Origin: Pilatotrama ljubarskyi
Lineage: Eukaryota > Basidiomycota > Agaricomycetes > Polyporales > Polyporaceae
NCBI GenBank assembly: GCA_022385805.1
Contig: MU277671.1
Coordinates: forward strand, 318,808 to 382,807
DNA length: 64,000 nt
Direction: 5' to 3'
The position numbers and the translations under genes were made by a program. Below are positions 10,878-21,975 of the stretch, in pieces. The stretch's first letter is position 1; every line of letters begins with the position of its first letter. Under the pieces are notes generated by a model. That model saw nothing but the letters and a program-made list of their open reading frames with translations, had not been told where the DNA came from and ran no database searches.

Positions 10878-12355
10878 CTAAGCGGGATGTCTCCTCTTCT
10901 CATCCTGCCAATCGTGCGCCTCCTCTTCGATCTGGTCGAGACGGAGATCACCATTTGCTTCAATGTCGTCTTTCGGTGCGAGCGGTGCCGGGCGCGTCGG
11001 GGCTGGTGTGGTCTCGACAGACTTCACCCATGTGTAGTACATGGTCCCGACGGCGATTACGAGGATAGAGATACCGCGATTCCTGTGCGCGAACATGGCG
11101 ATTAGCAAGCGCTCATGGGCGTGAGACGAAACGCCCGATCGCAAGGGGGATAGAGGGGACAGGAAGTAGGAAGCAAGGCACGACTGAGAGACGTATCAGG
11201 CAAGAGGTGCTTACGCGGTAAACAAGTCCTTGAAGAGCCACACGCCTAGGAGCGTCTGGATGGCGGAGCGAGCAGCCTGGGATATGGCAGTGATGTCGGA
11301 GGCAGGGGGGACCAGGAAAGGCGCTGAAGTCAGCGATTGGGCTCGTGGTGAGGTGTAGCGATAGACTCACGCTAGAGAACATATGGGTGACAGGGCTCGT
11401 AACCTTGATGCTAAGCAGCCCAGCGACACAAAGGAGGAAACCGAAGACGCCTGTGATGAGACTCCCCCACGCGAATACCTCGGCGTTCCACTCCGGAGTC
11501 CTTGCAAGCTGCGACAGCTTCGAGAGCTCACCCTGGAGCAGAATGAACGGCCCAAGGAGGAGTGCGGAGCCAAGGTTCTGCCAATAGGCGAGCTGGATGG
11601 TAGAGTTCTGAGCATGCGGTAGCGAGAGCTTTATGAGGACAGCGTGAATCGCAATGAAGAGCGAAGATAGGACGCCGTAGGTGATAGCAAGGCGGCTCGG
11701 AGCCTCGTGCCAACGGTCAGCAGAGGCGGAGTTAGGTGCGACGCCGATGAAAAATCCAGCCGTGACGATCACCGCAGCCAGAAGGACTCGCAAGGACGGC
11801 AAGGAGCGACTGTTGATCGAAGACACAATGATAGTGAGGGGTAGGACCATGCCCCTGGCAATCTACTCGCGACGAAACGTCAGTCACTGACTGCTGCAAA
11901 GGCGGCCAACTGCGTACCTGGAAGAAAGATGCGTCGACGCCACGAAGGCAGAGGATGTTGAAGACCAGCCCGACAACGTTAACGATGGTCACCGGCGCGA
12001 GCTTTTTGGCGGTCCTCCACTCCAACTTCGGTATCTCTACCTTTTTGGTAATGAAAGCCGCCCCATGCAGGAGCACAACAGCAAGGGTTAGCTGAACGAG
12101 TAGGAAGAACAGGGGCAGGTCGGGAGAAGAGTTCAGCACGGCTTTGTTACTGGAATATAGCCGTCAGAACAATCCCGCTGTGGTGAAGGTCGTCATCGCA
12201 GACTTACACGAAGACCATCTAGGTAGCGCAAGTAAGCCTATGCAGAGACGAGCACCAAACGGATGCAGATGACGTACGACGAGTGCTGCAGACATGTAGA
12301 AGGAGACCACGCCGGCCACCTGCCATGTCTGAGGGCTGCTGTCCTTGCCGTCCAT
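10878..12355 (-). CDS. GDP-fucose transporter-like (SLC35C/TPT family)
   Basis: Multi-pass nucleotide-sugar transporter of the Golgi membrane, expected to exchange GDP-fucose for GMP. Six exons (12355-12278, 12218-12208, 12149-11918, 11862-11371, 11276-11215, 11082-10878) encode 359 residues, normal for the family. Hydrophobic segments cover the whole length (VVSFYMSAALVMVFVNKAV, LPLFFLLVQLTLAVVLLHGA, RVLLAAVIVTAGFFIGV, FGFLLCVAGLLSIKV, ILVIAVGTMYYTWV). Signature-like stretches are NSTIQLAYWQNLGSALLLGP, KVTSPVTHMFSS and AARSAIQTLLGVWLFKDL. Exon 2 is only 11 nt and adds MVFV. It is divergent from an O-fucosyltransferase-like gene, which supports the substrate call. Substrate cannot be proven from sequence; another GDP-sugar or SLC35C2-type role is possible. 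Confidence 0.82.
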
Positions 12356-13218
12356 GCTAATGGGAGGTGGAGAGATGGGCGGGAGGGTGGGGTACCGTGC
12401 ACTGCGCCGACGTTGGACTCCGGTGAGGGTCAATATGGGCGAGCGCGAATAGACTCGACCGACCGCACTCGGAGAATATAGGTGGAAATGTATTAAGGGG
12501 GAAGGGGCGGATAGACAGGGCCTAAGTGCCGGCGGTAGGGGTTGACGGGGATGGCTAGCCCCTTGCCAGTTGTGCCTGTCGAACGGCTGAATATCGCCCG
12601 GAGATTGAGATCGCGGGGAACGAGGCAATGTCATTCCGAGACTCCCGGGGAAACGCTATATTCGGGGCATTTGGGAATATCCGCAATACCCATGCCCATG
12701 CGCAGAACACCGTGCTGGATCGATGGAGTGACCGCTGACCAGATGACTGTAGGGCGCACCGCTGACAGCACCCAGATGGTGCGATTCTACCGGGCTATGC
12801 GAGCGATGCGCCGTGCAGGTGACAGTGTAGACAGCGCTAGAGATGCGGGCGACATGGCGGCTGAAGGGAGGACGACGAGTGTGGGACGCCGGACGCTCGC
12901 AAGTCGCTGATTGAGGGGTCGTCCACGCCCGTGCAGATGTGACACGCCGCCTTCGGAGGTGACCGCGGACATGCCAGATCGGGGTGTTGTGTGACAGGGC
13001 ATCTGAGATCGGGAGGTCGATCCGGCTGGGAAAGGCGTGGGTGGCCCAGACGCCCGAGCCACAGGTTTGCAGAGAGCCACCGTCGACTTGAAGCCTCGAG
13101 ACATGCTACGGATCTCCCGCTCTGTTCCCCCGCCCCATCTAATATTCATCCGCCTCCGCCCTGGCTGATACTTGTTCTCCTTCAGCCACCTCCCCCCTTT
13201 TCGCAAGTGCTACAAGCC
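12356..13218. promoter_or_regulatory. shared divergent promoter of the fucosylation pair
   Basis: The 863-bp region lies head-to-head between the transporter and the glycosyltransferase. It includes an AT-rich patch with GAGAATATA and TGTATTAAGG near 12471-12498 and pyrimidine-rich stretches close to 13150-13200, as often seen before fungal starts. Co-regulation is inferred from arrangement only. Confidence 0.45.
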
Positions 13219-15068
13219 ATGCCACCAGCGAGCGGGAAGTCCGCCTATACCCATGCTCGGTCAGAGTCGAGCATGCCGCTCCTCCCGTACGCGGACAATA
13301 CCCCGCCCTCGTCGCCTGCATCCCACTCCTTCACGCCGCGGTACATGTTCCACTTCGCGCACAAGCGACGTCTGTTCGTCACCGCCTGCCTGTCCCTTGC
13401 TGCTATCGTTCTTGTCACCCTCTCTTTCACCACACTCGCTGCAGAGGAACGAAACCTAGCCGTCCCTGCAGGCGAGCACTCGCAGCCCCCGTCGGACGTC
13501 GACATCTCGTCGCCGGTTGCCCATGATATAAATCCGGAGCTAGTAGAGGACGAGGGGCTGGAGAAACCGCAGTACTCCCCGTTCGTACTTGGTCCTCCCA
13601 CCCAGAGTTTCCGGGATAATCTACGGAACGATACGAAGTACATCACCTCCTGGATTTCTGCAGGATGGAGTGCGTAATGCTCTCACTCCCTGCTCGTCGC
13701 CTTCGTTCACTCACCGTTGCTCCCAGCCAACGATGTCATGACGTACGCCAACCTCATCTACCTCGGCGCGGTCACGGACCGTGTCCCGGTCATCGGCATG
13801 TTCACGCCCTCCCACATCGGCGGTGACGCTGCGCCCATCCTCTTCGGCGAAGTGTTCGACGTCCCTCGATTTAACAGGGAGTCAGGCATTCAAATTGTGG
13901 AGTGGCACGAGGTGAAAGATCCTGAGAGCCCAGTGGTCGACGACCTGGGCTGCTGGAACGTCTGGGAAGCCGTTCAATTTAACGAGCACTTTCCCAGAGG
14001 AAGCTCAGTGCCGGACTGGCTCAAGCTCGGTAAGATCGCATCCGTTGGAGCCGCACTTCTGCTCGCAGCTCACCCGAGTCCAATTTGGCAGACATCTCGT
14101 ACACGAAGGCCCCAAGTTGGATCAAGATGATCCCGGACTACCCGCACGACATGTGCAGTACGTTCTGGTCGCTGGCACGCCTCAGTTTCCCAGAGGAACG
14201 TTCCAAGAGTATCGGCAACCCCTTGCCCTCTCCCACCCACAACGTCACCCTCGACCCTGATGACCATATGCTCTGCTTCGATTACCTGTACTATGCGTGT
14301 GCGCAACAGGTAAGCATACGACGCCAGCATCGTGAGCCCCACTAACCCTCGCTTGGGATAGTCGTCCGACCTTGAACACGATTATGCACCGACATGGAGA
14401 TATGTCTTGAAGTATCTCCATTGGACCAAGCGTATCGAGCAGATCGCCGCGAACTATGTCAAGCAGGTATTCGGGTTGCCCGAGGAAGCTGAAGTACCAC
14501 CCGTTAGTTCTTGCTTCGCGCATCTCTCGTCAAGGCGTAAGCGTTCTGATCGTTCTGACCGCTATTGCTTCTTCAGTACATCGCTATTCATGTCCGTCAC
14601 GGTGACTTTGCGAACTGGTGCTGGCAAGCAGAGAATCCTGAGGATTGCTTCGCGCCATTACCCGTCATCGCACGGCGTGTCAGGTAAGCAGTGCCCTGAA
14701 TCGGACTCCCCCACCTCACACCGACCTCCGTTTCCAGAGAGGTCCAGGAGGAACTGCGCCAGCGCAAGGGTGTCGATATTCCCATGACGCGCGTTATCAT
14801 CACCAGCGACGAGAAAGACCCCGCATGGTGGGGAGAGGTCGCAGCACTGGGGTGGCGCACCGTTGACCACGAGGCCGCTCGCACCGTAGAGAGATTCGGG
14901 CGGTGGTACCCGGTCGTTCTCGATGCTGCGATCCAGTCCGGGGCGCTCGGGTTCGTTGGTACCGACCGCTCTACTTACTCCATCGTCTCGCGCCGAAGGG
15001 TCGACGACTGGCAGGACGGTGCGACTCGCATGGTGCTCTGGGGGTACAAGGGTGCAGATGACCATTGA
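13219..15068 (+). CDS. O-fucosyltransferase-like type II membrane glycosyltransferase
   Basis: Predicted Golgi/ER-lumen glycosyltransferase of the GDP-fucose protein O-fucosyltransferase-like superfamily. Six exons (13219-13669, 13727-14029, 14092-14309, 14362-14502, 14577-14683, 14738-15068) give 516 residues. A cytosolic Ser/Pro-rich tail is followed by a single signal anchor at about residues 51-72 (RLFVTACLSLAAIVLVTLSF) and a luminal catalytic region. The motif HVRHGDF (about residue 376) matches the HxRxGDF nucleotide-binding motif of fucosyltransferases. A late motif, RVIITSDE, and the tail GFVGTDRSTYSIVSRRRV resemble the C-terminal donor-site region (TDxSTYS). It sits opposite a GDP-fucose transporter-like gene. 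The acceptor (protein, glycan or fucogalactan primer) is unknown. Confidence 0.8.
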
Positions 15069-15329
15069 AGGTGTGCGGTGGAGTATCGTTTCTTCGGGAC
15101 TTGACGGTGTCAGACGGACGTTGTGCTACATTTATTCTTTACGCCTTCGCTGTACATGCTTTGCTAGACACCGTAGTTTATGAATGCATGATACCTCACG
15201 CTCTCGCCGACCGAGGTCCCCCGTCAACGCGTATAAGCGCCCTCAGGAGAGGCGCTCCTACGCGACGCGACGCGTCCAATTCAGGCTCTTTGTGCTACCA
15301 CCTCGAGCTCCTAAGCAAGTCCTTGTGCC

Positions 15330-17419
15330 ATGGCATCGTCTGGCACACGACAAGAGCTCCCTCTGGAACTCTACACGTACATATTCAGCTTCTTTGGCCC
15401 CCATCGCAAGTTGGGCCTGCAGACGCTGCTCAGTCTCCTGTCGACAAGCCATTACCTCCGCGCCGCCGCCTCCGCGTCAATGATCTGGAAGCCCTACTAC
15501 GAAACGCGTTACACCCAAGCCGTGCCAGAGAACGAGGAGCGCAGAAAGGCGCAGTACGGCGACGACTACCGTCTCCTCTACTTTGCGCGGCGCGAGCTCG
15601 ACCACCGCGCCCTGCGTCTCTTGGACGAGATCCGCACAGAGATCCCAGGGCGGAACGCGAAGGCATGCGTCCTGGTCAAGGAGTACTCCTTCGATGTCTG
15701 GGATGCGCTTCGCCTCGAAACGCAGCTGTCTCTGCCCTCGTACTTCCGCAGGGGGAACTCGAAAGACAAGCGCACGGCTCATGCCCACGCGATGCCGCGG
15801 ACGTACTGGGCACGCGTGGCGCAAGGGGTCATTGCCCGCTACTGGGCGGTGAAGATGTGGCAAAGGGTTGCGTCCGGAGACTGGTCCGTGTCTTTTGAAG
15901 AGATGCTGTCGGGATTCTCAGCATTCTTTGACTGGTCTCCGATGGAGGTGCGCGTGCATGTAGTTTTACCGGTGCAAAGCTCCTCAACGACGACTGAACA
16001 GATCTCCGAGAAGTTGGATGAAGTGGCCGAAGATTGTCGCGACGCGCTTGAAGAGGCGGAGGTTCGGCTGGACCAAGAGGACCCGGACTTCGACCTGCGA
16101 GCCGTCTGCAGTGCAGTTGTGGACTACATGGCAGAAGAGGGCTGGCTAGCAGACGATTGTAAGCAGCCCGCCTCAAAGCCTTGTCATGCGCACCTTTCAC
16201 TTAGACTCCGCAGCAGACGATCCAGACCTGGACGAGCACCTGCTGAACTCCTTCCCGCACACCCTACTCACTGCAGCGCCGCAGTCCTTCCCGCTAAGCG
16301 TCCTGTCGAAGACCTGGTTGTTCATCGGAATATGTCGTCGCCTCAAAATCGTCGCCTACCCGACCCGTCTCCCGCCCAACGACACGGTCTGCTGCGTCCG
16401 GTCGTCCCAAGCGCAGGAACCTATCATCGTCAACTTTCGTAAAGGTGCTCCTTTGTACACTCGCGGGCCTGAGGTACCCTTCTTCAAGCGCATGGTCGAG
16501 GCCGGTTTCCCGGAAGACATGGCATCGAGCGCCTTCGTTCCGCTCCCGGCCATCGTGTTTTTCCTGGAGGCCGTACACAACGTTGGCCACGACTTGCAGA
16601 GGTATCACGACAACGAGATCGGGCCCTGGGACAACGACGACGAGGAGAGGGAGCTCCTCGCGGCCCATGCGATGCAATGCGCTGTCGCTGTCACGCACAA
16701 CGACCAAGATGGCAGCCCTATGATTTTCCCGGACCGCATGGCAGAGATTCTGCCCCTTGACGGCGAGCCAATCTTCCTGGATGCGCTGTTCAGCCACTGC
16801 GAGGCACTAGGGGCGCAGCACGAGGAGTTCGTGGTAGAGCTCAAGGAGAGTATCCGACGTATTGAAGACGTGGATGCCCGAGCTATGCGTCGATCCAAGT
16901 ACCCAGGGCAGATGATCAGGCATTTCGCTGGGCAAATCGTACATAACGAGTCTCTGGAAGAGGACGGGTGCGTGATTGATTGGCAGGTACGCCGGGCTCC
17001 TGGTGTTCAGCGGATGAGAATTTGTCGACTGATGTCGGGTTGCTCAGTATGCCCCAGCGCGGATGAATGCTGGAGAGGAAGATGATGAGGAGGCTCGTGA
17101 AGATCCTATACGCTACCGAGTCCTCTCTATGGATCTCGTCGAATTCGGTGAGTATGGCGACCTGTTCGGATCTCCGTCGATACTGAGTCCATCATCGGCG
17201 ACAGTGAGAGAACCCACGGACTATGAGACCGGAGGGTTGACCAAGCAGGCCGCTCGAGACCTCTACTACTCCTGGAAGCACTTTGGACGATATTTCGAAG
17301 ATGTGTCCATGGAAGATATGAAGGAGGATGTGGATGGGCAGAAGCTTCCGACGAGACTTGTCCTGACGGCCGAGATGCGGGCTCTGTACCCTGAGGACGT
17401 CGACTTCCGCCCTCCGTAA
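15330..17419 (+). CDS. FBXO21-like F-box protein with SirB1/YccV-type domains (copy A)
   Basis: Predicted SCF receptor of the FBXO21 type. The F-box is N-terminal (LPLELYTYIFSFF). The middle contains a transglutaminase-like SirB1_N region (KTWLFIGICRRLKIVAYPTR and following). The C-terminus has a YccV/HspQ-like domain (HFAGQIVHNESLEEDGCVID, then RYRVLSMD). Exons 15330-15947, 16002-16158, 16214-16986 and 17048-17419 encode 639 residues. The second acceptor could instead be 16204, which adds three residues. The first intron (15948-16001) is 54 nt, in frame and without stops. An acidic YxxF-like tail (KHFGRYFEDV) is shared with the downstream copy. ATG at 15330 lies just before the F-box, as in copy B. 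Human FBXO21 acts on EID1 and ASK1; fungal targets are unknown. Confidence 0.85.
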
Positions 17420-17866
17420 CCTGTTGCAGAGAATGAGCTTGAGAAGGAGCTTTGATGTTATGACTACATGTTGATTGGCTGGATAGGTTGCCCTCTTCCT
17501 CAGATCTCGCGCAGGCCGGCTCCGAGTCGAGTCTGACCGACGGATGCGCGACCCTGAACCGCCTACAGTACTGGTCGCATTAAGGGACGCGCAGCTATCG
17601 TTGCTTCGACGAGTGGTCTCCCGCGAAGGGAACGACTGACACGCTGGATCCAGCAGGAATCCCGCGCCAGCTCATACTAGTATGTGAAGGCGTTCGAAGG
17701 CGATCAGCTCGGAGTCGGTATCTGCATCGGTAAGGTCGGCCCGGAAGTACTAACGTCCTTGCAATAATGGTCATCCCACGTTTTGTCTTCGACCGCGATA
17801 CGCACATTCGCCCAGCTCCAGCTGTTAAACAAATACACATCTCAGGCACTAGGTGTACCATCGACC
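17420..17866. other. intergenic between tandem F-box copies
   Basis: This region must hold the 3' end of copy A and the promoter of copy B. No open frame of interest was seen. Confidence 0.5.
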
Positions 17867-19908
17867 ATGGGGCCCAACCTCCCTGTAGAGCTCTATGTCC
17901 AGATTCTCAATGAGCTCCCCGGCAAAGAGTCATCTAGCCTCGCCACTGTGGTCAGTTTCCTTTCAGCGAACTCCTTACTTCGCGCAGCAGCCCTAGAGAA
18001 ATCCGTATGGGAGAACCTCTACCGTTGTCGTTACACGCACTCCGATGATGCCAACGAGGAGGCGCGGCGTGAGCGGTTGCAGGGAGACGTTCGGTCGATG
18101 TTCATCGAGCGCTACAATGGGGATCGCGCCGCCCTCCGCCTGCTCAGCCTCATCAGAACTGGGGAGGGCGACCGACAAGCTATTGCAAGTCAAATCGTGC
18201 GGGAGATGTCCTTTGACGTCTGGGATGCGCTAGAGTCCGAAAGGCACGTTCCTATCCCCAAGCTGTTGCGCGATCCCACCGAGGATACGGAGGAGGAGGC
18301 TGCTCCTCACGCACTTCCGAGGCGTTTCTGGGCAAAGGCTCTAAAGGGTGCTATCGCCCGTAGCTACGCGGTTCAGCTCTGGACTAGCATGCGTGTAGAA
18401 GAAGAGGCGCATACCTTTGACGATGTCTTGCTCGGCTTCTCCGCCTTTATGGACGTCTCTCCGAAAGAGGTCGGTCTTATTCGCCTCGTAATGTGGGCAT
18501 ATGTCCTGATAAACCCGGCAGATACTAGCTCAGCTGGACGATTTGGCCTCTCGATGCCGTCAGCAACTGATAGGTCAAGGCAGAGAGTTAGACCCTCAGA
18601 ATCCGCGCTATGACCTACGGGCCCTCATACTCTCAGTCCGCGAGTTCATGCAGTGCGAAGGGTTTGCTGTTGCCACAGGTATGCCCTCAATGCAGATACC
18701 GCTGGATGTCTCTTATACGACTGGTCGCAGGTCAAGCATTCCTGAACCCCTACAACCAGTTCCCCCCGCATCTCCTCGGACCGGGGCGCTCTGCGACGAT
18801 TCCCATGTCGATGAATTGGGTCTTTGCCGCCATCTGTCGGCGTATCGGAGTGCAGGCTGGTCCAACGAACACCCCTGGAAAAGTGCTCTGTCACATCAGG
18901 TGTCCGGATTCTGAGAAAGGCGACATGCTGTTCGACGTCTGTGCAGACACTCCGCCGAAGGTGTTCTCTAGCAGGACTCCCGACACCATGCTTGCTGAGG
19001 CAGGCATGACGCTCGCCTCCAGAGCCGATGCCGTCCGCCCCGCCTCCCTTGGCATCATGGTCCGGCGTGCAGCGTACAACATATTCCACGTCACGCGGAT
19101 GGGCCAATTCGAACCAGGAACGCCTGGAGACCCACAACGTCGAGCCGACTACGCTGCGTCGGTCGCGCTCGCATCCGTATGTGATCCTCGGGAGGTCCAA
19201 GCTGAGCCCGGACGTCCGTTCCTGCAGGCTTTGCCTCCAGTTCCTCCCGATTGTCCTCTGGACAAGCAGGCGGTCCTCCTCGATATGTTGCCTTACCTAC
19301 CTCAGGCGGCGCATGCCGATCCCAGTCCGATCGTTGGCCCATTTCCCCATTGCCGTGCAACTCTGGATCCGCCGAAGCACAGACCTTACGCAGCCTTTGG
19401 GGGCTTTGTGGGACAGGTCGTATCCATGGGAGCTAATGACTTGGGATGCATATTCGGATGGGAGGTATGCTACGCCTTTTGTAATCGTGGCGTCGTTTTA
19501 GCATGCTCACGAGGTCCCAAGATAGTGGAGAGAGTGAACAGACCTCCGACGAGTATCTACTACGTGCTTTCGCGCATGGGCATCATACCATGTCACCTTC
19601 GAGGTATGTCATGGTCCTCGGACTCGTTCGTCTCAGACCATATCATTGACCAATGCGTCGCCCAAGACTTCAGTCAGGTCGACCTCGCCCCGCTCACAGT
19701 AGAAGGCGCACGACGCCTTCGAGCGGAGCTGAGCTGTTTCGACCAATACTTCGAAGATGTTGCCATACCTCGCGAAGACGGGGTCGGTGGACGCCTGATT
19801 CCTTCAGTAGAGTTACAGACAGCGTATCCGGATGATTTGGAGTATGGCGCTCGCTGGACAGAACAGGAACTCGAGCGAGCTGGAAGTACAGGAGCAGTGG
19901 TTGCATAG
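17867..19908 (+). CDS. FBXO21-like F-box protein (copy B, tandem paralogue)
   Basis: Tandem paralogue of the preceding gene, with the same order: F-box (LPVELYVQILNELPG), a conserved KALKGAIARSYAVQLW block, SirB1_N-like region (MNWVFAAICRRIGVQAGP) and YccV-like domain (GFVGQVVSMGANDLGCIFGW). Exon 1 is 17867-18469. Exon 2 (18522-18678) is 157 nt, exactly the length of exon 2 in copy A, with the same phases. Exon 3 starts at 18731. A further 51-nt in-frame intron, 19177-19227 (GTATGT...TGCAG), is likely. Another short in-frame intron may follow IFGWE near 19463. Without that last one the product is about 620 residues. Sequence identity with copy A is low, so the duplication is old or the copies evolve quickly. 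Confidence 0.8.
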
Positions 19909-20352
19909 TGGAAACTATCAGTAGCCGGATGTTTTGAGTGCTTCCGAGTCACCACCGTACTACACGATATGTAGCCGATGTAGTCCTATATAGGCCGCAC
20001 TGAAGGTATCTACAACTCCGGTGTCGTGTGGTACCATCCGCTCGTTGGCATCAATGTCGTCCGGCCGTCGTGGGCCACCGCATGCCCTGGGTGCAACCGG
20101 CGACCGGCGCTTGCATGGTGGAGGGTCGACTGCCGGGCCTACCTCTGCGTAGCGCGACCGGAGTCAATCCGGCCTGTTGCGCCAGGAAGGCAGCCCGTTC
20201 ATGAGGCCTGGGTCTGAACGCAAGACCGCGTGGTATGATGCTCCCAGCTGATACGCCTGAGAACGCGCGAATCAGAGTGTTGGCCTCTTGCATTCAGGGC
20301 TCGACGCGTACCAAGGATAGCAGGCAGGTTGTGCGACCTCGAGAGATGCCTT
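19909..20352. other. convergent 3' region
   Basis: F-box copy B and the reductase gene converge here. No gene or repeat was recognised in the gap. Confidence 0.5.
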
Positions 20353-21585
20353 CTACGGCTGCGGGGCAAGAGGTATCGCGGATCGCATCTTGATGAGTTC
20401 CATGAGCGACATGTTCACGAGCGAGCGGTACTTGTACTTCTTGCCCATCGCAACGATATGCCCGTTGATGAAGTCGATCTCCGTGGGTCGGCGCAACTTC
20501 ACATCCATGTACATCGACGAGTAGTTGTTCTTCGTCATCTCCACAACCCGGGAGATCTCCCTACGCATGACTGCAGCCTCAAGCTGACGCGGGAAGGGTG
20601 TTGGACGGAAGGCGGCGTCAGTCTGCTCCTTGGAGGTGCGCATTTGGTAGTGAACTTCCGCGAGCCATTGGCTGCGGAAAACGCGCTCTGCCTCCCGACA
20701 AACACGGTCTGCGATGACACTCCCATACTCGGTGGCGAAGACCTCACCGTTCCTGCACTGGAGAAGGGCGGAAACGGGGTTGACAAAGGCGTTCACCACC
20801 AGTTTGCTGAGCATCGCGATGCGGACGTCCTGGAAGGGCTCCCATGACGCCCTTAGACCGGGAGCATTCTGGAGAGCAGCGATGGTGTTGCGGAGGTTGA
20901 GATACCGCGTGGGGGGGTGCGCACCGGGGGACACGTCGGCGATATCGTTCAGAGAGAGCTGGGCATCTGTATACCTGTCCGAGGCGGAATACGAGGCTTC
21001 GTAGTTGTGGCCCGACGTGTCAGGCACGATCCCGAGCTGAATCCTGCCGACTGCAGTGTGGACGGAGTGGAGAAAACCCTTGGAGTAGAGGCCGTGGGTA
21101 TTCGAGCAGAGGACAAAGTTGGGGCGGTCCGCAGGCTCAGGGAATACATCTTTGATGACTGTCTCGTACACGCCCATGCCGTTGTTGAGGAGGACAATTG
21201 TGCTATCGCGGCTAAGATGCCTTCTGAGCTTGCGTACCACGGAACGCACTGCGAAGGCCTTGGTAGTGACGACGAGAGAGTCGATGGGACCTATCGCGTC
21301 ACGGACGGCCGGGTCGTCATGTGCATGCATCTCCGCGGGAGCAAAGTCGCTTTTCCGAGAGCGCGTTCGCGGTTCGCCATATGGGAGGTGTGCGATGCCA
21401 TCCTGGGTGACTACGGCGCCGTCCCTCTCGATGGACAAGAGCGCGCCGTCTGGGTCATTCGGAATAAGTTGGCTGGTCTCCGAGCGATGAAGAGCGACGA
21501 CGGAGTGTCTAGGATGGAGGGAGCGACGGAGATGGAAGGCGACGAAGTTGCCCACAGCGCCGATGCCGACGACGTGGATTCGCAT
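20353..21585 (-). CDS. 2-dehydropantoate 2-reductase (ketopantoate reductase) family
   Basis: ApbA/PanE-type NADPH-dependent reductase converting ketopantoate to pantoate in pantothenate and CoA synthesis. It is intronless, with 410 residues. The N-terminal Rossmann motif GIGAVG is at residues 7-12. The C-terminal helical domain has KLVVNAFVNPVSAL, matching the family motif KxxxNxxxNxxxA that carries the catalytic lysine. EIDFINGHIVAMGKKY matches the conserved ExdxlNG segment. It is longer than bacterial PanE (about 300), as usual for fungi, mainly through insertions around residues 60-100 and 205-235. It is divergent from a xylose reductase across a 390-bp promoter. Fungi often have several PanE-like genes, so a side role in reducing other 2-oxoacids is possible. 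Confidence 0.88.
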   Translation of the reverse strand: MRIHVVGIGAVGNFVAFHLRRSLHPRHSVVALHRSETSQLIPNDPDGALLSIERDGAVVTQDGIAHLPYGEPRTRSRKSDFAPAEMHAHDDPAVRDAIGPIDSLVVTTKAFAVRSVVRKLRRHLSRDSTIVLLNNGMGVYETVIKDVFPEPADRPNFVLCSNTHGLYSKGFLHSVHTAVGRIQLGIVPDTSGHNYEASYSASDRYTDAQLSLNDIADVSPGAHPPTRYLNLRNTIAALQNAPGLRASWEPFQDVRIAMLSKLVVNAFVNPVSALLQCRNGEVFATEYGSVIADRVCREAERVFRSQWLAEVHYQMRTSKEQTDAAFRPTPFPRQLEAAVMRREISRVVEMTKNNYSSMYMDVKLRRPTEIDFINGHIVAMGKKYKYRSLVNMSLMELIKMRSAIPLAPQP

Positions 21586-21975
21586 CGACGCCGAACGTCG
21601 CGAGGCCGGGTGTGGTCGCTGTGCAGAACGACGAGGGCGGAAAAGCGCCGGGCGCGTCGGGACGGGCGGGCGGGAAAGCGCGCCGGAGAATGCCGCGGTG
21701 GCCGGAAAAGGGAGGCGACCAAGAAAGGGAGCGCGCCGAAGTATTCCCGGGGAGGGGATATGATATCATTTGACCTTCGCACTCACCGACACGTAGTACT
21801 GACATCGATTCGATGGACATCGATACAAGCACATCGTCACCCTCGCCGCCACGGCCCGCGTCCCAGCAGCGCACCGGCTCCCCTCGCCGCGTCCTCAAAT
21901 AGCGGGGCCCCTCCTTTCCTTTCCCCATCCCTCCTCTCTCGCTCCTCCCATCTATCCTCGCGTCTCACAATCGAC
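21586..21975. promoter_or_regulatory. bidirectional promoter, ketopantoate reductase / xylose reductase
   Basis: The 390-bp head-to-head region contains an AT-rich patch (TGATATCATT near 21760) in the centre and a pyrimidine-rich tract (CCTTTCCTTTCCCCATC) before the xylose reductase start. Regulation is inferred from layout only. Confidence 0.45.
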
